Below, one piece after another: positions 25,068-33,601 of a DNA stretch of 64,000 bases (positions within the stretch are counted from its first letter, which is position 1; each line of letters begins with the position of its first letter). Position numbers and translations under genes: made by a program. The DNA comes from an uncultured Treponema sp. (GTDB lineage Bacteria; Spirochaetota; Spirochaetia; Treponematales; Treponemataceae), in assembly GCF_934725225.1 (NCBI RefSeq), contig NZ_CAKVAM010000004.1, forward strand, positions 62,001-126,000. The letters run 5' to 3'. Below the pieces are notes generated by a model, which did not search any database, was not told where the DNA came from, and was given only the letters and a program-made list of their open reading frames with translations.

Positions 25068-25202
25068 TCAAGCTTCATCCTTTTTTTGTTTGTGCTTTTT
25101 TATTTTTTCTACGATTGTGATTACCGCAACGCACAGAACATAAAGAACTGCGAGCACGGCAATCATTATTCCCATAGAAAATTTACCTATGGAGCCGCCC
25201 AT
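25068..25202 (-). CDS. 44-residue membrane protein after feoB
   Basis: Starts MGGSIGKFSMGIMIAVLAVL; a single hydrophobic helix (about 8-31) is followed by a Lys-rich tail (KIKKHKQKKDEA). It lies 5 bp after the feoB stop. The first ATG has no ribosome site; an internal ATG (residue 10) follows AGGT at some distance. The layout is like small sodium-pump or transporter accessory subunits, but no family is recognised. A role with FeoB is inferred from position only. Confidence 0.6.
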   Translation of the reverse strand: MGGSIGKFSMGIMIAVLAVLYVLCVAVITIVEKIKKHKQKKDEA

Positions 25203-25207
25203 AATTT

Positions 25208-27475
25208 TTATGACGCGCTCTTTGAATCAAAGTACTGTCCCTTGTAAGGATCTTTTCTGAACAAAGCGAAAATAATTCCTGCAAGGAAAACAAAGGCGAA
25301 TACAGTTCCTACGCCAAAATGTCCGTGAACAAAAAGCATTCCAAGCTGGTAAACAATCAATGTCAAAACATAAGCAAAAACATTTTGGAAAATAATTGCA
25401 AACCAGAACCACTTGCGGCTCTTAAGCTCGTTTGCCATTGTAGCAATTGCGGCAAGACAAGGAGAATCAAGCAAGTTGAACATAAGGAATGCAAAGGCCG
25501 CCAAAGCTGTAGCAAACCATCCGCCGATAGCTTCAGCAACAACAGCATCATCTTCAACGTTTTCTTCATCAACATTTGCAAGAACACCCATTGTAGAAAC
25601 AATAGCTTCTTTTGCGCTGAATCCAGACAAGCTAGCTGCCGCGCTCTGCCATCCGCCAACTTTTTCACCAAATCCAAGAGGCTTGAATACGTAGCGGATA
25701 ACATTTCCAACATCAGCAAGCAAAGACTCATCTGCGTCAACAAGTCCAAATCCGCCTTCAACTGCCTCTTCTACAACTTCGCCGTTTTCTACAACTTCAT
25801 CTTTTGGAGAAGCGAATCCGTAAGAAGAAAGGAACCAAATTACAAGACAAGCAACAAAAAGAATTGTTCCGGCTTTTACAATGAATCCTCTAAGGCGTTC
25901 CCAAGTGTGCATGAGAACTGTCTTGAGCTGCGGAAGGTGATACTGCGGAAGTTCCATAACGAAAGGCGCGGCTTTTCCGTGGAAAGGCTTTGTTTTCTTG
26001 AGCATGATTGCAGCCATTACAACAGCTCCGATTCCGATTACGTACATCAAAAGTGTAAGAGAGCCGCCATCCCAGCCAGTGAGTTTTGCACCGATAACAC
26101 CAGAGATAAGCGCAATTACAGGAAGCTTTGCTCCACAAGGAACCCAAGTAGTAGTAAAGATTGTAAGACGTCTGTCGTTGTCATTTTCGATTGTGCGGCT
26201 TGCCATAATTCCAGGAACGCCACAGCCAGAACCTACAAGAAGCGGAATAAACGATTTTCCTGAAAGACCAAATTTGCGGAAAATTCGGTCCATAACGAAT
26301 GCAATGCGAACCATATATCCGCAGTCTTCAATCAAGGAAAGAAGAAGGAACAAAACAGCCATCTGCGGAACGAATCCAAGAACCGCTCCAACACCGCCAA
26401 TAACTCCGTTAACAATGCAGTCAATGAGAACTTCGTTTGCTCCAGCATTTGTGAGAGCTTCTTCCACGGAAGCTGAAATTCCAGGAATAGCAAGTCCTTC
26501 AATTCCAAGGAAGTTCCATCCGTCTCCAAAGAGTCCGTCATTTGCCCAGTCAGTCAAAACTGTTCCAAGCGAAGAAACCGCAATGTAATAAACAACCCAC
26601 ATTACAGCAAGGAAAATTGGAATTCCAAGCCAGCGGTTTGTAACGATGCGGTCGATTTTGTCTGAGCGAGTCATTTTCTGTCCAGACTTTCTTACGCAGC
26701 GGCTTACAATTCCCTGAATGTAAACGTAACGTTCATTTGTTATGATTGACTCAACATCATCATCTTTTGCTTTTTCCAATGCCTTTGAAATTTCTTCAGC
26801 CTTTGCAGAATCCGCAGAAGAAAGAGCAAGCTGACCAAGCACAACAGAATCGCGTTCAAGAAGCTTTATTGCATACCATCTTTTCAATTCTGATTTTACA
26901 GTTGAAGGAACAAGAGCTTCCATTTTTGAAATATATTCTTCAACATCTTTTGAGAAAACAGCAGTCGGAATAAAAGCTTTTCCAGATTCAGCGGCTTTCT
27001 TTGCAGCGGCGGCAGCTTCTTTTACGCCAGTTCCTTTGAGCGCGCTTGTTTCAATTACAGTGCAGCCAAGTTCAGCCTGAAGTTTTTCTGTATCAACAGA
27101 ATCGCCTGACTTTTTAAGAACATCAATCATGTTCAGGGCAATTACTGTAGGCTTTCCAAGTTCAAGAAGCTGAGTTGTAAGATAAAGGTTTCTTTCAATA
27201 TTTGTAGCGTCAACCAAGTCAAGGATTGCGTCCGGATTGTCTTTGATAAGATAATCGCGGGAAACAACTTCCTCTGATGTATAAGGTGAAAGTGAATAAA
27301 TTCCAGGCAAGTCTGTTACAACAACATCCTTCATACCTTTCATTTTTCCTTCTTTCTTTTCAACAGTAACTCCAGGCCAGTTTCCTACGTACTGGTTTGA
27401 GCCTGTAAGGTTGTTGAACATTGTGGTTTTTCCGCAGTTTGGATTTCCTGCAAGAGCAATTCTGATTTCTGACAT
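25208..27475 (-). CDS. feoB: Ferrous iron transporter FeoB
   Basis: A 755-residue protein. N-terminal G domain: G1 GNPNCGKTTMFNNL (about 9-22), G3 DLPGIYS, G4 ALNMIDV. A helical GDI-like region (to about 250) precedes the membrane part with two Gate motifs, the first around GSGCGVPGIMASR. Loops carry acidic insertions (VVENGEVVEEAVEGG). It imports Fe(II) across the inner membrane. The ribosome site GAGGT overlaps the end of the upstream feoA. Operon order: feoA, feoA, feoB, small protein, Cys-rich protein. Confidence 0.97.
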   Translation of the reverse strand: MSEIRIALAGNPNCGKTTMFNNLTGSNQYVGNWPGVTVEKKEGKMKGMKDVVVTDLPGIYSLSPYTSEEVVSRDYLIKDNPDAILDLVDATNIERNLYLTTQLLELGKPTVIALNMIDVLKKSGDSVDTEKLQAELGCTVIETSALKGTGVKEAAAAAKKAAESGKAFIPTAVFSKDVEEYISKMEALVPSTVKSELKRWYAIKLLERDSVVLGQLALSSADSAKAEEISKALEKAKDDDVESIITNERYVYIQGIVSRCVRKSGQKMTRSDKIDRIVTNRWLGIPIFLAVMWVVYYIAVSSLGTVLTDWANDGLFGDGWNFLGIEGLAIPGISASVEEALTNAGANEVLIDCIVNGVIGGVGAVLGFVPQMAVLFLLLSLIEDCGYMVRIAFVMDRIFRKFGLSGKSFIPLLVGSGCGVPGIMASRTIENDNDRRLTIFTTTWVPCGAKLPVIALISGVIGAKLTGWDGGSLTLLMYVIGIGAVVMAAIMLKKTKPFHGKAAPFVMELPQYHLPQLKTVLMHTWERLRGFIVKAGTILFVACLVIWFLSSYGFASPKDEVVENGEVVEEAVEGGFGLVDADESLLADVGNVIRYVFKPLGFGEKVGGWQSAAASLSGFSAKEAIVSTMGVLANVDEENVEDDAVVAEAIGGWFATALAAFAFLMFNLLDSPCLAAIATMANELKSRKWFWFAIIFQNVFAYVLTLIVYQLGMLFVHGHFGVGTVFAFVFLAGIIFALFRKDPYKGQYFDSKSAS

Positions 27476-27476
27476 T

Positions 27477-27698
27477 TTATTCTACCTCAATATTTTCAGC
27501 GTCATCTTTGCGAACGCTAAGCTCATAGCCACGAATTGTAACTTCAACAGGATCGCCAAGAGGTGCGACTTTGCGAACATAAACTTCGCATCCGTTTGTA
27601 AATCCCATGTCCATAAGACGTCTTTTTAAAGCGCCTTCACCGTTCAACTTTTTTACCTTTACAGTTGAACCAACTTGTGCTTCACGCAATGTACCCAT
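27477..27698 (-). CDS. feoA: FeoA-domain protein, second copy
   Basis: A 73-residue SH3-like FeoA protein (LNGEGALKRRLMDMGFTNGC, then PLGDPVEVTIRGYELSVRKDDA), the canonical FeoA pattern. It assists FeoB. AGGAG precedes the ATG, and the gene abuts feoB (1 bp between stop and start). Confidence 0.93.
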   Translation of the reverse strand: MGTLREAQVGSTVKVKKLNGEGALKRRLMDMGFTNGCEVYVRKVAPLGDPVEVTIRGYELSVRKDDAENIEVE

Positions 27699-27760
27699 TT
27701 ATTTTACTCCTATAAAAAGCCAATGAGAAAGCTTTAAATTTTAATTTGAGTTTTAGAAAA

Positions 27761-27970
27761 TCAGACAATTATTTTGGACGCCAAGCTGCTGTCCAATGCA
27801 ACGCGGGCTTCCTTGACTTTTACAATCAAGCCGGTCTTTACTTTCTGAACAATTGTGACCAAAGAGCCAACATTGAATCCAAGCTCATTCAGATGCTGCT
27901 TTACCTGCGGATTTCCATTCACACCAGAAATTTTTACTTCATCTCCAGGATTTGCAAACAATAATGGCAT
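27761..27970 (-). CDS. feoA: FeoA-domain protein, first copy
   Basis: A 69-residue FeoA-type protein (GNPQVKQHLNELGFNVGSLV, then IVKVKEARVALDSSLASKI). It diverges from the second copy, which is closer to the standard sequence. AGGAGG precedes the ATG. The leader (about 27975-28075) is A+T-rich with TTAGGTAATTATTG and GGTTAATTTT stretches where an iron regulator such as a DtxR/TroR protein could bind, but no clear box is visible. Confidence 0.92.
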   Translation of the reverse strand: MPLLFANPGDEVKISGVNGNPQVKQHLNELGFNVGSLVTIVQKVKTGLIVKVKEARVALDSSLASKIIV

Positions 27971-28124
27971 AAGAACCTCCTAGCAAGTTAACAAAGAGCA
28001 ACAATAATTACCTAAAACAAATAAAAATTAACCTGCCCTAATCTTCGTTATCTTACACTAACTAAAATTATATGTCAATAAATTCTGAATTGCTGAAAAA
28101 TGAATTTGCCTTTCTAACGGAAAT

Positions 28125-28159
28125 AAAAAAAACTTCCAGCCTCAAAAGAAACCGGAAGT
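28125..28159 (-). terminator. Terminator of hemerythrin gene
   Basis: Minus strand: ACTTCC, loop, GGAAGT, then seven T. Confidence 0.75.
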
Positions 28160-28187
28160 CTTGCAAGTGGAAAATAAAAAAATTCGA

Positions 28188-28601
28188 TTATGAAATTTTT
28201 GGCTTTACAAACGCAGCCCAGACGCGGTCGGCTTTTGCAATGTGATTCAAAATCCAGCCAACCATGTAAGAATAGAACCTTGCGCCGTCATCTTTGCGGT
28301 CGGAAGAAAGCTGCTTAATCTGATGGTTAACTTCATTTATAAAGTTGTCATGCGCAGTCTTGTGAATATCAACGCCTGAATATCCGTACTTGCGCATAAA
28401 TTCTTCTTCATTTGAAAAATGATAAACCGTGTAGTCCGTAAGCTTTTTCAGAACCTTCGCCATGTTAAGACCATAAGCTTCATCAGTGCCAGTAGCCGTA
28501 GCATAAAGTTCATTTGCAATCTGAATCAGTTTTTTGTGCTGATTGTCAATTTCAGGAATTCCCAAAAGATAAGAGTCGCTCCATTCAATTTTTTCAACCA
28601 T
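28188..28601 (-). CDS. Bacteriohemerythrin
   Basis: A 137-residue single-domain hemerythrin. Iron ligands: His22 (DNQHKKL), HFSNEEE, HKTAHDNF and HIAKAD, the H...HxxxE...HxxxH...HxxxxD pattern of a di-iron oxygen carrier. Start at MVEKIEW with GGAGGT upstream. It may bind oxygen to protect anaerobic enzymes or supply it to chemotaxis. It has its own terminator and lies 38 bp after lysA. Confidence 0.95.
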   Translation of the reverse strand: MVEKIEWSDSYLLGIPEIDNQHKKLIQIANELYATATGTDEAYGLNMAKVLKKLTDYTVYHFSNEEEFMRKYGYSGVDIHKTAHDNFINEVNHQIKQLSSDRKDDGARFYSYMVGWILNHIAKADRVWAAFVKPKIS

Positions 28602-28639
28602 CTTTTTTACCTCCAATGGCAAATCTATTCAAGCTAAAA

Positions 28640-29908
28640 TCAGCTGAAATTTTTCAGTCCTTCAAAATCCAATGTAGCAAAATAATCCTCAACAGTTTCA
28701 CGGCGGCGGATTTCTTTTACAGTTCCATCTGAACGCAAAAGAAGTTCTCCGGCACGAAGTTTTCCGTTGTAATTAAAGCCCATCGCTCTTCCGTGCGCGC
28801 CGGCATCGTGGATAATCAAAAGATCTCCTATTTCAATTTTTGGAAGATTCCTCTGAACCGCAAACTTGTCGCAGTTTTCGCACAAACTTCCAGAAACATC
28901 GTAAACATAATCTTTAGGAGCATTTTCCTTTCCGCTGACAGTAACTTCATGGTAAGCTCCGTACATTCCGGGGCGCATCAAGTCTGCCATGCTCGCGTCA
29001 ACTCCAATGTAATTGCGGTAAATATTTTTTTCGTGAATTGCCTTTGTAACAAGCCAGCCGTAAGGACCTGTAATCGGGCGTCCGCATTCAAAGCAAATTT
29101 TCAATGGATCAAGTCCAGCCGGAACAATCATTTTATCGTAAAGAACTTTTATTCCTTTTGCCACATAATCAAGGTCAACTTTTTTCTGTCCGGGTTTGTA
29201 AGGAATTCCGACTCCGCCGCCAAGGTCTGCAAATTCAATATTAACACCGCATTCTTTCTGCACTTCAAGAATAAGCTCAAAAACTATGCGCGCAGTGTCA
29301 ACAAAGAAATCAGGATTCAGCTCGTTGGAAGCAACCATCGTGTGAATTCCAAAATGCTTTACGCCTTCCGCCTTGCAAATTTTATAAGCATGAATCATCT
29401 GCTCTTTTGTAAGTCCGTACTTGGCTTCTTCCGGCTTTCCGATTATGGAATTTCCGCCTTCCTTTAAAGGACCCGGATTGTATCTAAAGCAGATTGTGTC
29501 TGGAAGTTTTCCGCCGAGAGCATTTTTCAAAAAGTCAATGTGAGTAATGTCGTCAAGATTTATAATCGCTCCAAGTTTCTGCGCATAAACAAATTCCTGT
29601 GCAGGTGTGTCGTTGCTTGTAAACATTATTCTTTGCCCGGTTATTCCAGATTTTTCGCAAAGCATAAGTTCCGGCAAGCTAGAACAGTCTCCGCCGCAGC
29701 CTTCGCTTTCAAGAACTTTTAAAATGTAAGGATTTGGAAGCGCCTTGACCGCAAAATATTCCGTGAACGAAGGGAAAATGCTGAACGCTTTATAAAAATA
29801 TTTTACATTTTCGCGGATTGCTTTTTCATCATAAATATAGAAAGGAGTCGGAAATTTCTTTGCAAGCTCAACAAGCTGGCTATGGCTCAACGGAAAATCT
29901 GAACTCAT
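28640..29908 (-). CDS. lysA: Diaminopimelate decarboxylase-like PLP enzyme
   Basis: A 422-residue fold-III PLP enzyme. PLP lysine in YFAVKALPNPYIL (about 46-58), glycine-rich phosphate loop GGGVGIPY, and ECGRPITGPYGWLV; the C-terminal domain has the SLCENCDKF motif contributing the catalytic Cys. The last step of lysine synthesis (meso-DAP to lysine) is the most likely reaction; related carboxynorspermidine decarboxylases are shorter. GGAGG precedes the start at MSSDF. Confidence 0.85.
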   Translation of the reverse strand: MSSDFPLSHSQLVELAKKFPTPFYIYDEKAIRENVKYFYKAFSIFPSFTEYFAVKALPNPYILKVLESEGCGGDCSSLPELMLCEKSGITGQRIMFTSNDTPAQEFVYAQKLGAIINLDDITHIDFLKNALGGKLPDTICFRYNPGPLKEGGNSIIGKPEEAKYGLTKEQMIHAYKICKAEGVKHFGIHTMVASNELNPDFFVDTARIVFELILEVQKECGVNIEFADLGGGVGIPYKPGQKKVDLDYVAKGIKVLYDKMIVPAGLDPLKICFECGRPITGPYGWLVTKAIHEKNIYRNYIGVDASMADLMRPGMYGAYHEVTVSGKENAPKDYVYDVSGSLCENCDKFAVQRNLPKIEIGDLLIIHDAGAHGRAMGFNYNGKLRAGELLLRSDGTVKEIRRRETVEDYFATLDFEGLKNFS

Positions 29909-30067
29909 AAAATCCTCCAAAATAAGCTAATAATTTTACGCTATTATTACACTTTTTTTGAGGGAAGACAAGCCACCTTTTACGCTCAAAACGGCTCTGT
30001 TGCCGCTTTCTTTTTCTTGCCGCATATTCACATATCTAGCTGCTTCTATGTTTTTTTTTCAAGAGAA

Positions 30068-32188
30068 TTATTTTGCAAGGATTTCAGACAAAAGAGAAAG
30101 AAGCGACTTTATGTCAAATGGCTTGGAAACAAAATAATCCATTCCAGATTTCAAAGCCTGCTCCTTGTCTTCTTCAAAAGCATTCGCCGTCATTGCCACA
30201 ATCGGAATAGAAGACTTTGCCTTGCTTTTCATTTCGCGGATTTTCATAGAAGCCTCGTATCCGTTCATAACAGGCATCATCACATCCATAAGGACAACTT
30301 TGTAAAATCCGTCCGGGCTGGCGGAAAGCATTTCCAGCGCAATTTTTCCGTTTTCAGCCTCGTCAATTACAAAGCCCGCGCCCTTTAAAAGTTCCCTTGC
30401 AATATCGCGGTTAAGGCTGTTGTCTTCCACCAAAAGAATTCTAGTTCCTTTCAAGTCCACATTTTTTTCAGCGGAAGATGAAATTTCTTTTTTGCCGGAT
30501 TCTGTTTCCGGGGCATTTTCAAAGTCAAAGCATATAAGAAATTCAGTTCCGACATCTTTTTTGCTTTTTAGGAAAATCGAGCCGTCCATTTTTTCAACAA
30601 GATTTTTTGAAATTGAAAGTCCAAGCCCGGTTCCCTGAACATGAAAGTTTTCAATATTTTCATCGCGCTCAAACGGATTAAAAACTTTCTTTTGAAATTC
30701 TTCCGACATTCCAATTCCGTTGTCCTTGATTCTAAACTGATACGAAGAATATCCGTCTGAAACAGAAGGAGTTTCCGCGGCGGTGAATTTTATTGAGCCG
30801 TTTTCTCCAGTGTATTTTACAGAGTTTCCGAGAATGTTTATAAGAATCTGCTTGAGTCTGAGCTTGTCGCAAAAAACTTTACGGCTTAAGTTTCCATGGC
30901 GCAAAATTGAATAATTAAGTTTTTTAGACTGAAGCTGCGGTTGAATAACGCTGTCAACTTCCGCAAGAATATCTTCAATTGTATTCGCTGTGAGTTTTAT
31001 TTTTATTTTTCCGCTTTCAATTCGGGACATATCAAGCACATCATTTATAAGGCAAAGCAAATAGCTTGAGCTTGTCTTTATGCGCGCAAGGTCTGATTTT
31101 ATAAGCTCTGGATTTCCGATGTGTTTTTCCGCAAGCGAAGTGTAGCCGATAATTGCGTTCATCGGAGTTCTGATGTCGTGGCTCATGTTGGAAAGAAAAC
31201 GCGACTTTGCGTGGCTTGCAAGTTCCGCCATGGACAACGCTTCCTGCAACGCTTTCCGCTGCTTCATTTCATGTTCAGTTTCCGTGTCAACATTCATAAA
31301 GCCCATAAGAACATTTCCAGTCTCGCGGATGTTTCCAATTCTAACAACAGTAAGCTTCATGTAGGAAATTTTGTTGTTTATATACGAGCGGAAATTTACG
31401 TAATAACTTTCACGTTTGGAAAGCTGCTTTAAAACATTTTCACGCGAAAAAGCCCGCCTAATCATGTCGCGGTCATCTTCATAAACTGAAACGCTGGCGT
31501 AAAAATCAAGAACGTCATCATAAGGAAGACCTTCCAAAGATTCGTTGTAAAAAGAACTTACTCTGTCGTTGATTCTTACAATGCGGATTATTCCAGACAT
31601 CACGTTTATCATAAAAACATTGCTGTATTCAATTGTAAGCGCGTTAATGATTTCCAGCTGATAAAGTTTTTCTTCTTTTTGACGGTAGCCGCTCGTAATA
31701 TTTTTTACAACGGCAAGTCCCATTATGTCGCCTGAGTTTTCATCTTTTGTAAGAATTATTGTTGTACGCGTCCAGAAAGATTCGCCGTTGTAGCCAGATC
31801 TGCTTGAATCAAACTGAATTTCATATTTTTCCATTATAAACGAATCCAAGAGGCAATAGACATTCATCTTTTCAAGGAAACGTTTTTTTTCTTCGTCCGA
31901 CAAGTCCCAGCAAAGCGCATCAATAAAATCAGTGTAAGAGCAGTTTTCAGGAAGTCCCATCGCAGGCTTAAGCTGAACAATCCGGTCGCTCATTCTTTGC
32001 ACAGGATTTCCTACAATCAAATCTTTTGAAAGATTGAATTCATAAAGAATCATTGCGTCGGCAGCAATTGCCTTTTTGTACTGATTTGTTCTTGTATCGC
32101 CGCTATCCAAAATGTAGCCGCTAACACTTTTTTTTATCTGGGAAAATTCATGTTCCTTGTCGTCTGAAAAAATAGAAATATTTTGCAT
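30068..32188 (-). CDS. Hybrid sensor histidine kinase/response regulator
   Basis: A 706-residue cytoplasmic protein with no membrane helix. A PAS-like sensory region (about 15-310) is followed by HisKA with FLSNMSHDIRTPMNAIIGY (phospho-His), HATPase_c with N box ILGNSVKYTG and G boxes DNGIGM and GTGLGLSIS, and a C-terminal receiver (about 585-705; VEDN, phospho-Asp in VLMDVMMPVMNG, Lys in SKPF). The start at MQNISI has no ribosome site; a TTGTAT/17/TACAAT promoter ends 7 nt before it. No output domain, so phosphate likely passes to another protein. Confidence 0.92.
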   Translation of the reverse strand: MQNISIFSDDKEHEFSQIKKSVSGYILDSGDTRTNQYKKAIAADAMILYEFNLSKDLIVGNPVQRMSDRIVQLKPAMGLPENCSYTDFIDALCWDLSDEEKKRFLEKMNVYCLLDSFIMEKYEIQFDSSRSGYNGESFWTRTTIILTKDENSGDIMGLAVVKNITSGYRQKEEKLYQLEIINALTIEYSNVFMINVMSGIIRIVRINDRVSSFYNESLEGLPYDDVLDFYASVSVYEDDRDMIRRAFSRENVLKQLSKRESYYVNFRSYINNKISYMKLTVVRIGNIRETGNVLMGFMNVDTETEHEMKQRKALQEALSMAELASHAKSRFLSNMSHDIRTPMNAIIGYTSLAEKHIGNPELIKSDLARIKTSSSYLLCLINDVLDMSRIESGKIKIKLTANTIEDILAEVDSVIQPQLQSKKLNYSILRHGNLSRKVFCDKLRLKQILINILGNSVKYTGENGSIKFTAAETPSVSDGYSSYQFRIKDNGIGMSEEFQKKVFNPFERDENIENFHVQGTGLGLSISKNLVEKMDGSIFLKSKKDVGTEFLICFDFENAPETESGKKEISSSAEKNVDLKGTRILLVEDNSLNRDIARELLKGAGFVIDEAENGKIALEMLSASPDGFYKVVLMDVMMPVMNGYEASMKIREMKSKAKSSIPIVAMTANAFEEDKEQALKSGMDYFVSKPFDIKSLLSLLSEILAK

Positions 32189-32195
32189 TTTCTTA

Positions 32196-32224
32196 ATTGT
32201 AATCCCAAATGAAAGAAAATACAA
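32196..32224 (-). promoter_or_regulatory. Leaderless-type promoter of sensor kinase
   Basis: Minus strand: TTGTAT, 17-bp spacer, TACAAT, then 7 nt to ATG 32188. Confidence 0.6.
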
Positions 32225-32264
32225 ATAAAAACAAAAAAGCAGAATTTAGAACTTTATAATTTAA

Positions 32265-32406
32265 CGTCATTATCGGGTTTGACCCGATAATCTATTGAAA
32301 TTTTTACTGTCATTTCCACAGTTGATGCGGAAATTCAATGTACATTTATATACAAGATTGCCGGAACAAGTCCGGCAATGACAAAGAAACATCCTTGATA
32401 ATGACA
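32265..32406. repeat. REP-like palindrome cluster
   Basis: Copies at 32265-32293 (CGGG-TTTGA-CCCG stem), 32308-32335 (degenerate) and 32355-32383 (CCGG-AACAAG-TCCGG), plus a half copy at about 32393-32406. All keep GTCATT or AATGACA ends. They occupy most of the gap between the sensor-kinase start and the leuB stop. Confidence 0.85.
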
Positions 32407-32418
32407 GCAAAAACAAAA

Positions 32419-33504
32419 CTAAATGCGCTCTACAACAAGCTGCCCCATTTCTTTTGTGCCGACAAGTTTTCCAGAAGACTTAAGCTCTTCAAAATGGCTT
32501 CCGGCAATGTCGCCTGTTCTGTAGCCTTCATCAAGAACGGAGTTAACGGCATCTTCAATAACCTTGGCTTCTTTTTCAAGTCCAAAGCTGTAACGCAAAA
32601 GCATAGCAGCAGAAAGAATTGTTGCAAGAGGATTTGCAAGATTTTTTCCGGCAATGTCAGGAGCTGAACCGTGAATCGGCTCGTAAAGTCCAGGACCTCC
32701 GTCGCCCAAAGAAGCTGAAGCAAGCATTCCGATTGAGCCTGTAATCTGGCTTGCTTCGTCGGAAAGAATGTCGCCGAACATATTGCTTGTTGCAATTACA
32801 TCGAACTGGCGCGGATTGCGGACAAGCTGCATAGAAGCATTGTCAATATAAAGGTAAGAAAGAGCAACATCAGGATAGTCGCCTTTTACAGATTCTGTAA
32901 CTTTTCTCCAGAGCTGGCTTGAATTCAAAATGTTTGCCTTGTCAACTACGCAAAGACGCTTCTGGCGTTTCTGTGCGAATTCAAATCCCATGCGGACGAT
33001 GCGCTCAATTTCGCTCCAAGTATACTTTTCTGTGTCCCAGGCGGATTTTCCGTCAGCGGCAGTTCCTCTGTCTCCAAAGTAAATTCCAGAAATCAGCTCG
33101 CGGACAATAAGAATGTTAAGTCCGTCGCCGACAATTTCATCTTTTAAAGGACAGGCATCTTTAAGCTGCTTCCACATTACAGCCGGACGAAGATTTGCAA
33201 AAACTTTCATTCCGCCGCGAAGACCAAGCAACGCTTTTTCAGGACGAAGCTCAGACGGAAGATTGTCCCACTTTGGACCGCCTACAGCTCCAAGAAGAAC
33301 TGCATCACTTTTAAGGCACTTGTCAAGCTCTTCCTGCGGCAACGGCTTTCCGAACTTGTCGATTGCGCATCCGCCTGCTGTAACAGTTTCATAATTAAAT
33401 TTATGTCCAAATTTTGAAGCGACTGCGTTCAAGACATTTACAGCTTCTGCAACAACATCAGGACCAATTCCGTCTCCGGGAATCAAAGCAATATTTTTTT
33501 CCAT
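32419..33504 (-). CDS. leuB: 3-isopropylmalate dehydrogenase
   Basis: A 361-residue NAD-dependent beta-decarboxylating dehydrogenase. Landmarks: LIPGDGIGPDVVAEAVNVL, GAVGGPKWD, and ATSNMFGDILSDEASQITGS. Besides 3-isopropylmalate, LeuB also oxidises 3-methylmalate in the citramalate isoleucine route, which fits the cimA gene 97 bp upstream on the same strand. AGGAG precedes the start at MEKNIA. leuCD is not in the window. Confidence 0.95.
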   Translation of the reverse strand: MEKNIALIPGDGIGPDVVAEAVNVLNAVASKFGHKFNYETVTAGGCAIDKFGKPLPQEELDKCLKSDAVLLGAVGGPKWDNLPSELRPEKALLGLRGGMKVFANLRPAVMWKQLKDACPLKDEIVGDGLNILIVRELISGIYFGDRGTAADGKSAWDTEKYTWSEIERIVRMGFEFAQKRQKRLCVVDKANILNSSQLWRKVTESVKGDYPDVALSYLYIDNASMQLVRNPRQFDVIATSNMFGDILSDEASQITGSIGMLASASLGDGGPGLYEPIHGSAPDIAGKNLANPLATILSAAMLLRYSFGLEKEAKVIEDAVNSVLDEGYRTGDIAGSHFEELKSSGKLVGTKEMGQLVVERI

Positions 33505-33601
33505 AATCAGGCTCCTATAAAAAATCAAAGTGGACTTTATTAATACTAAAGTTTATAAAGTATTTATAAAATACTCCAAAGCAACATTTATGTAAAGGAC
33601 A

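Noticed and set aside
27975..28080. Fur or DtxR box before feoA
   Set aside because: A+T-rich with partial TTAGGT words but no symmetric site that could be defended.
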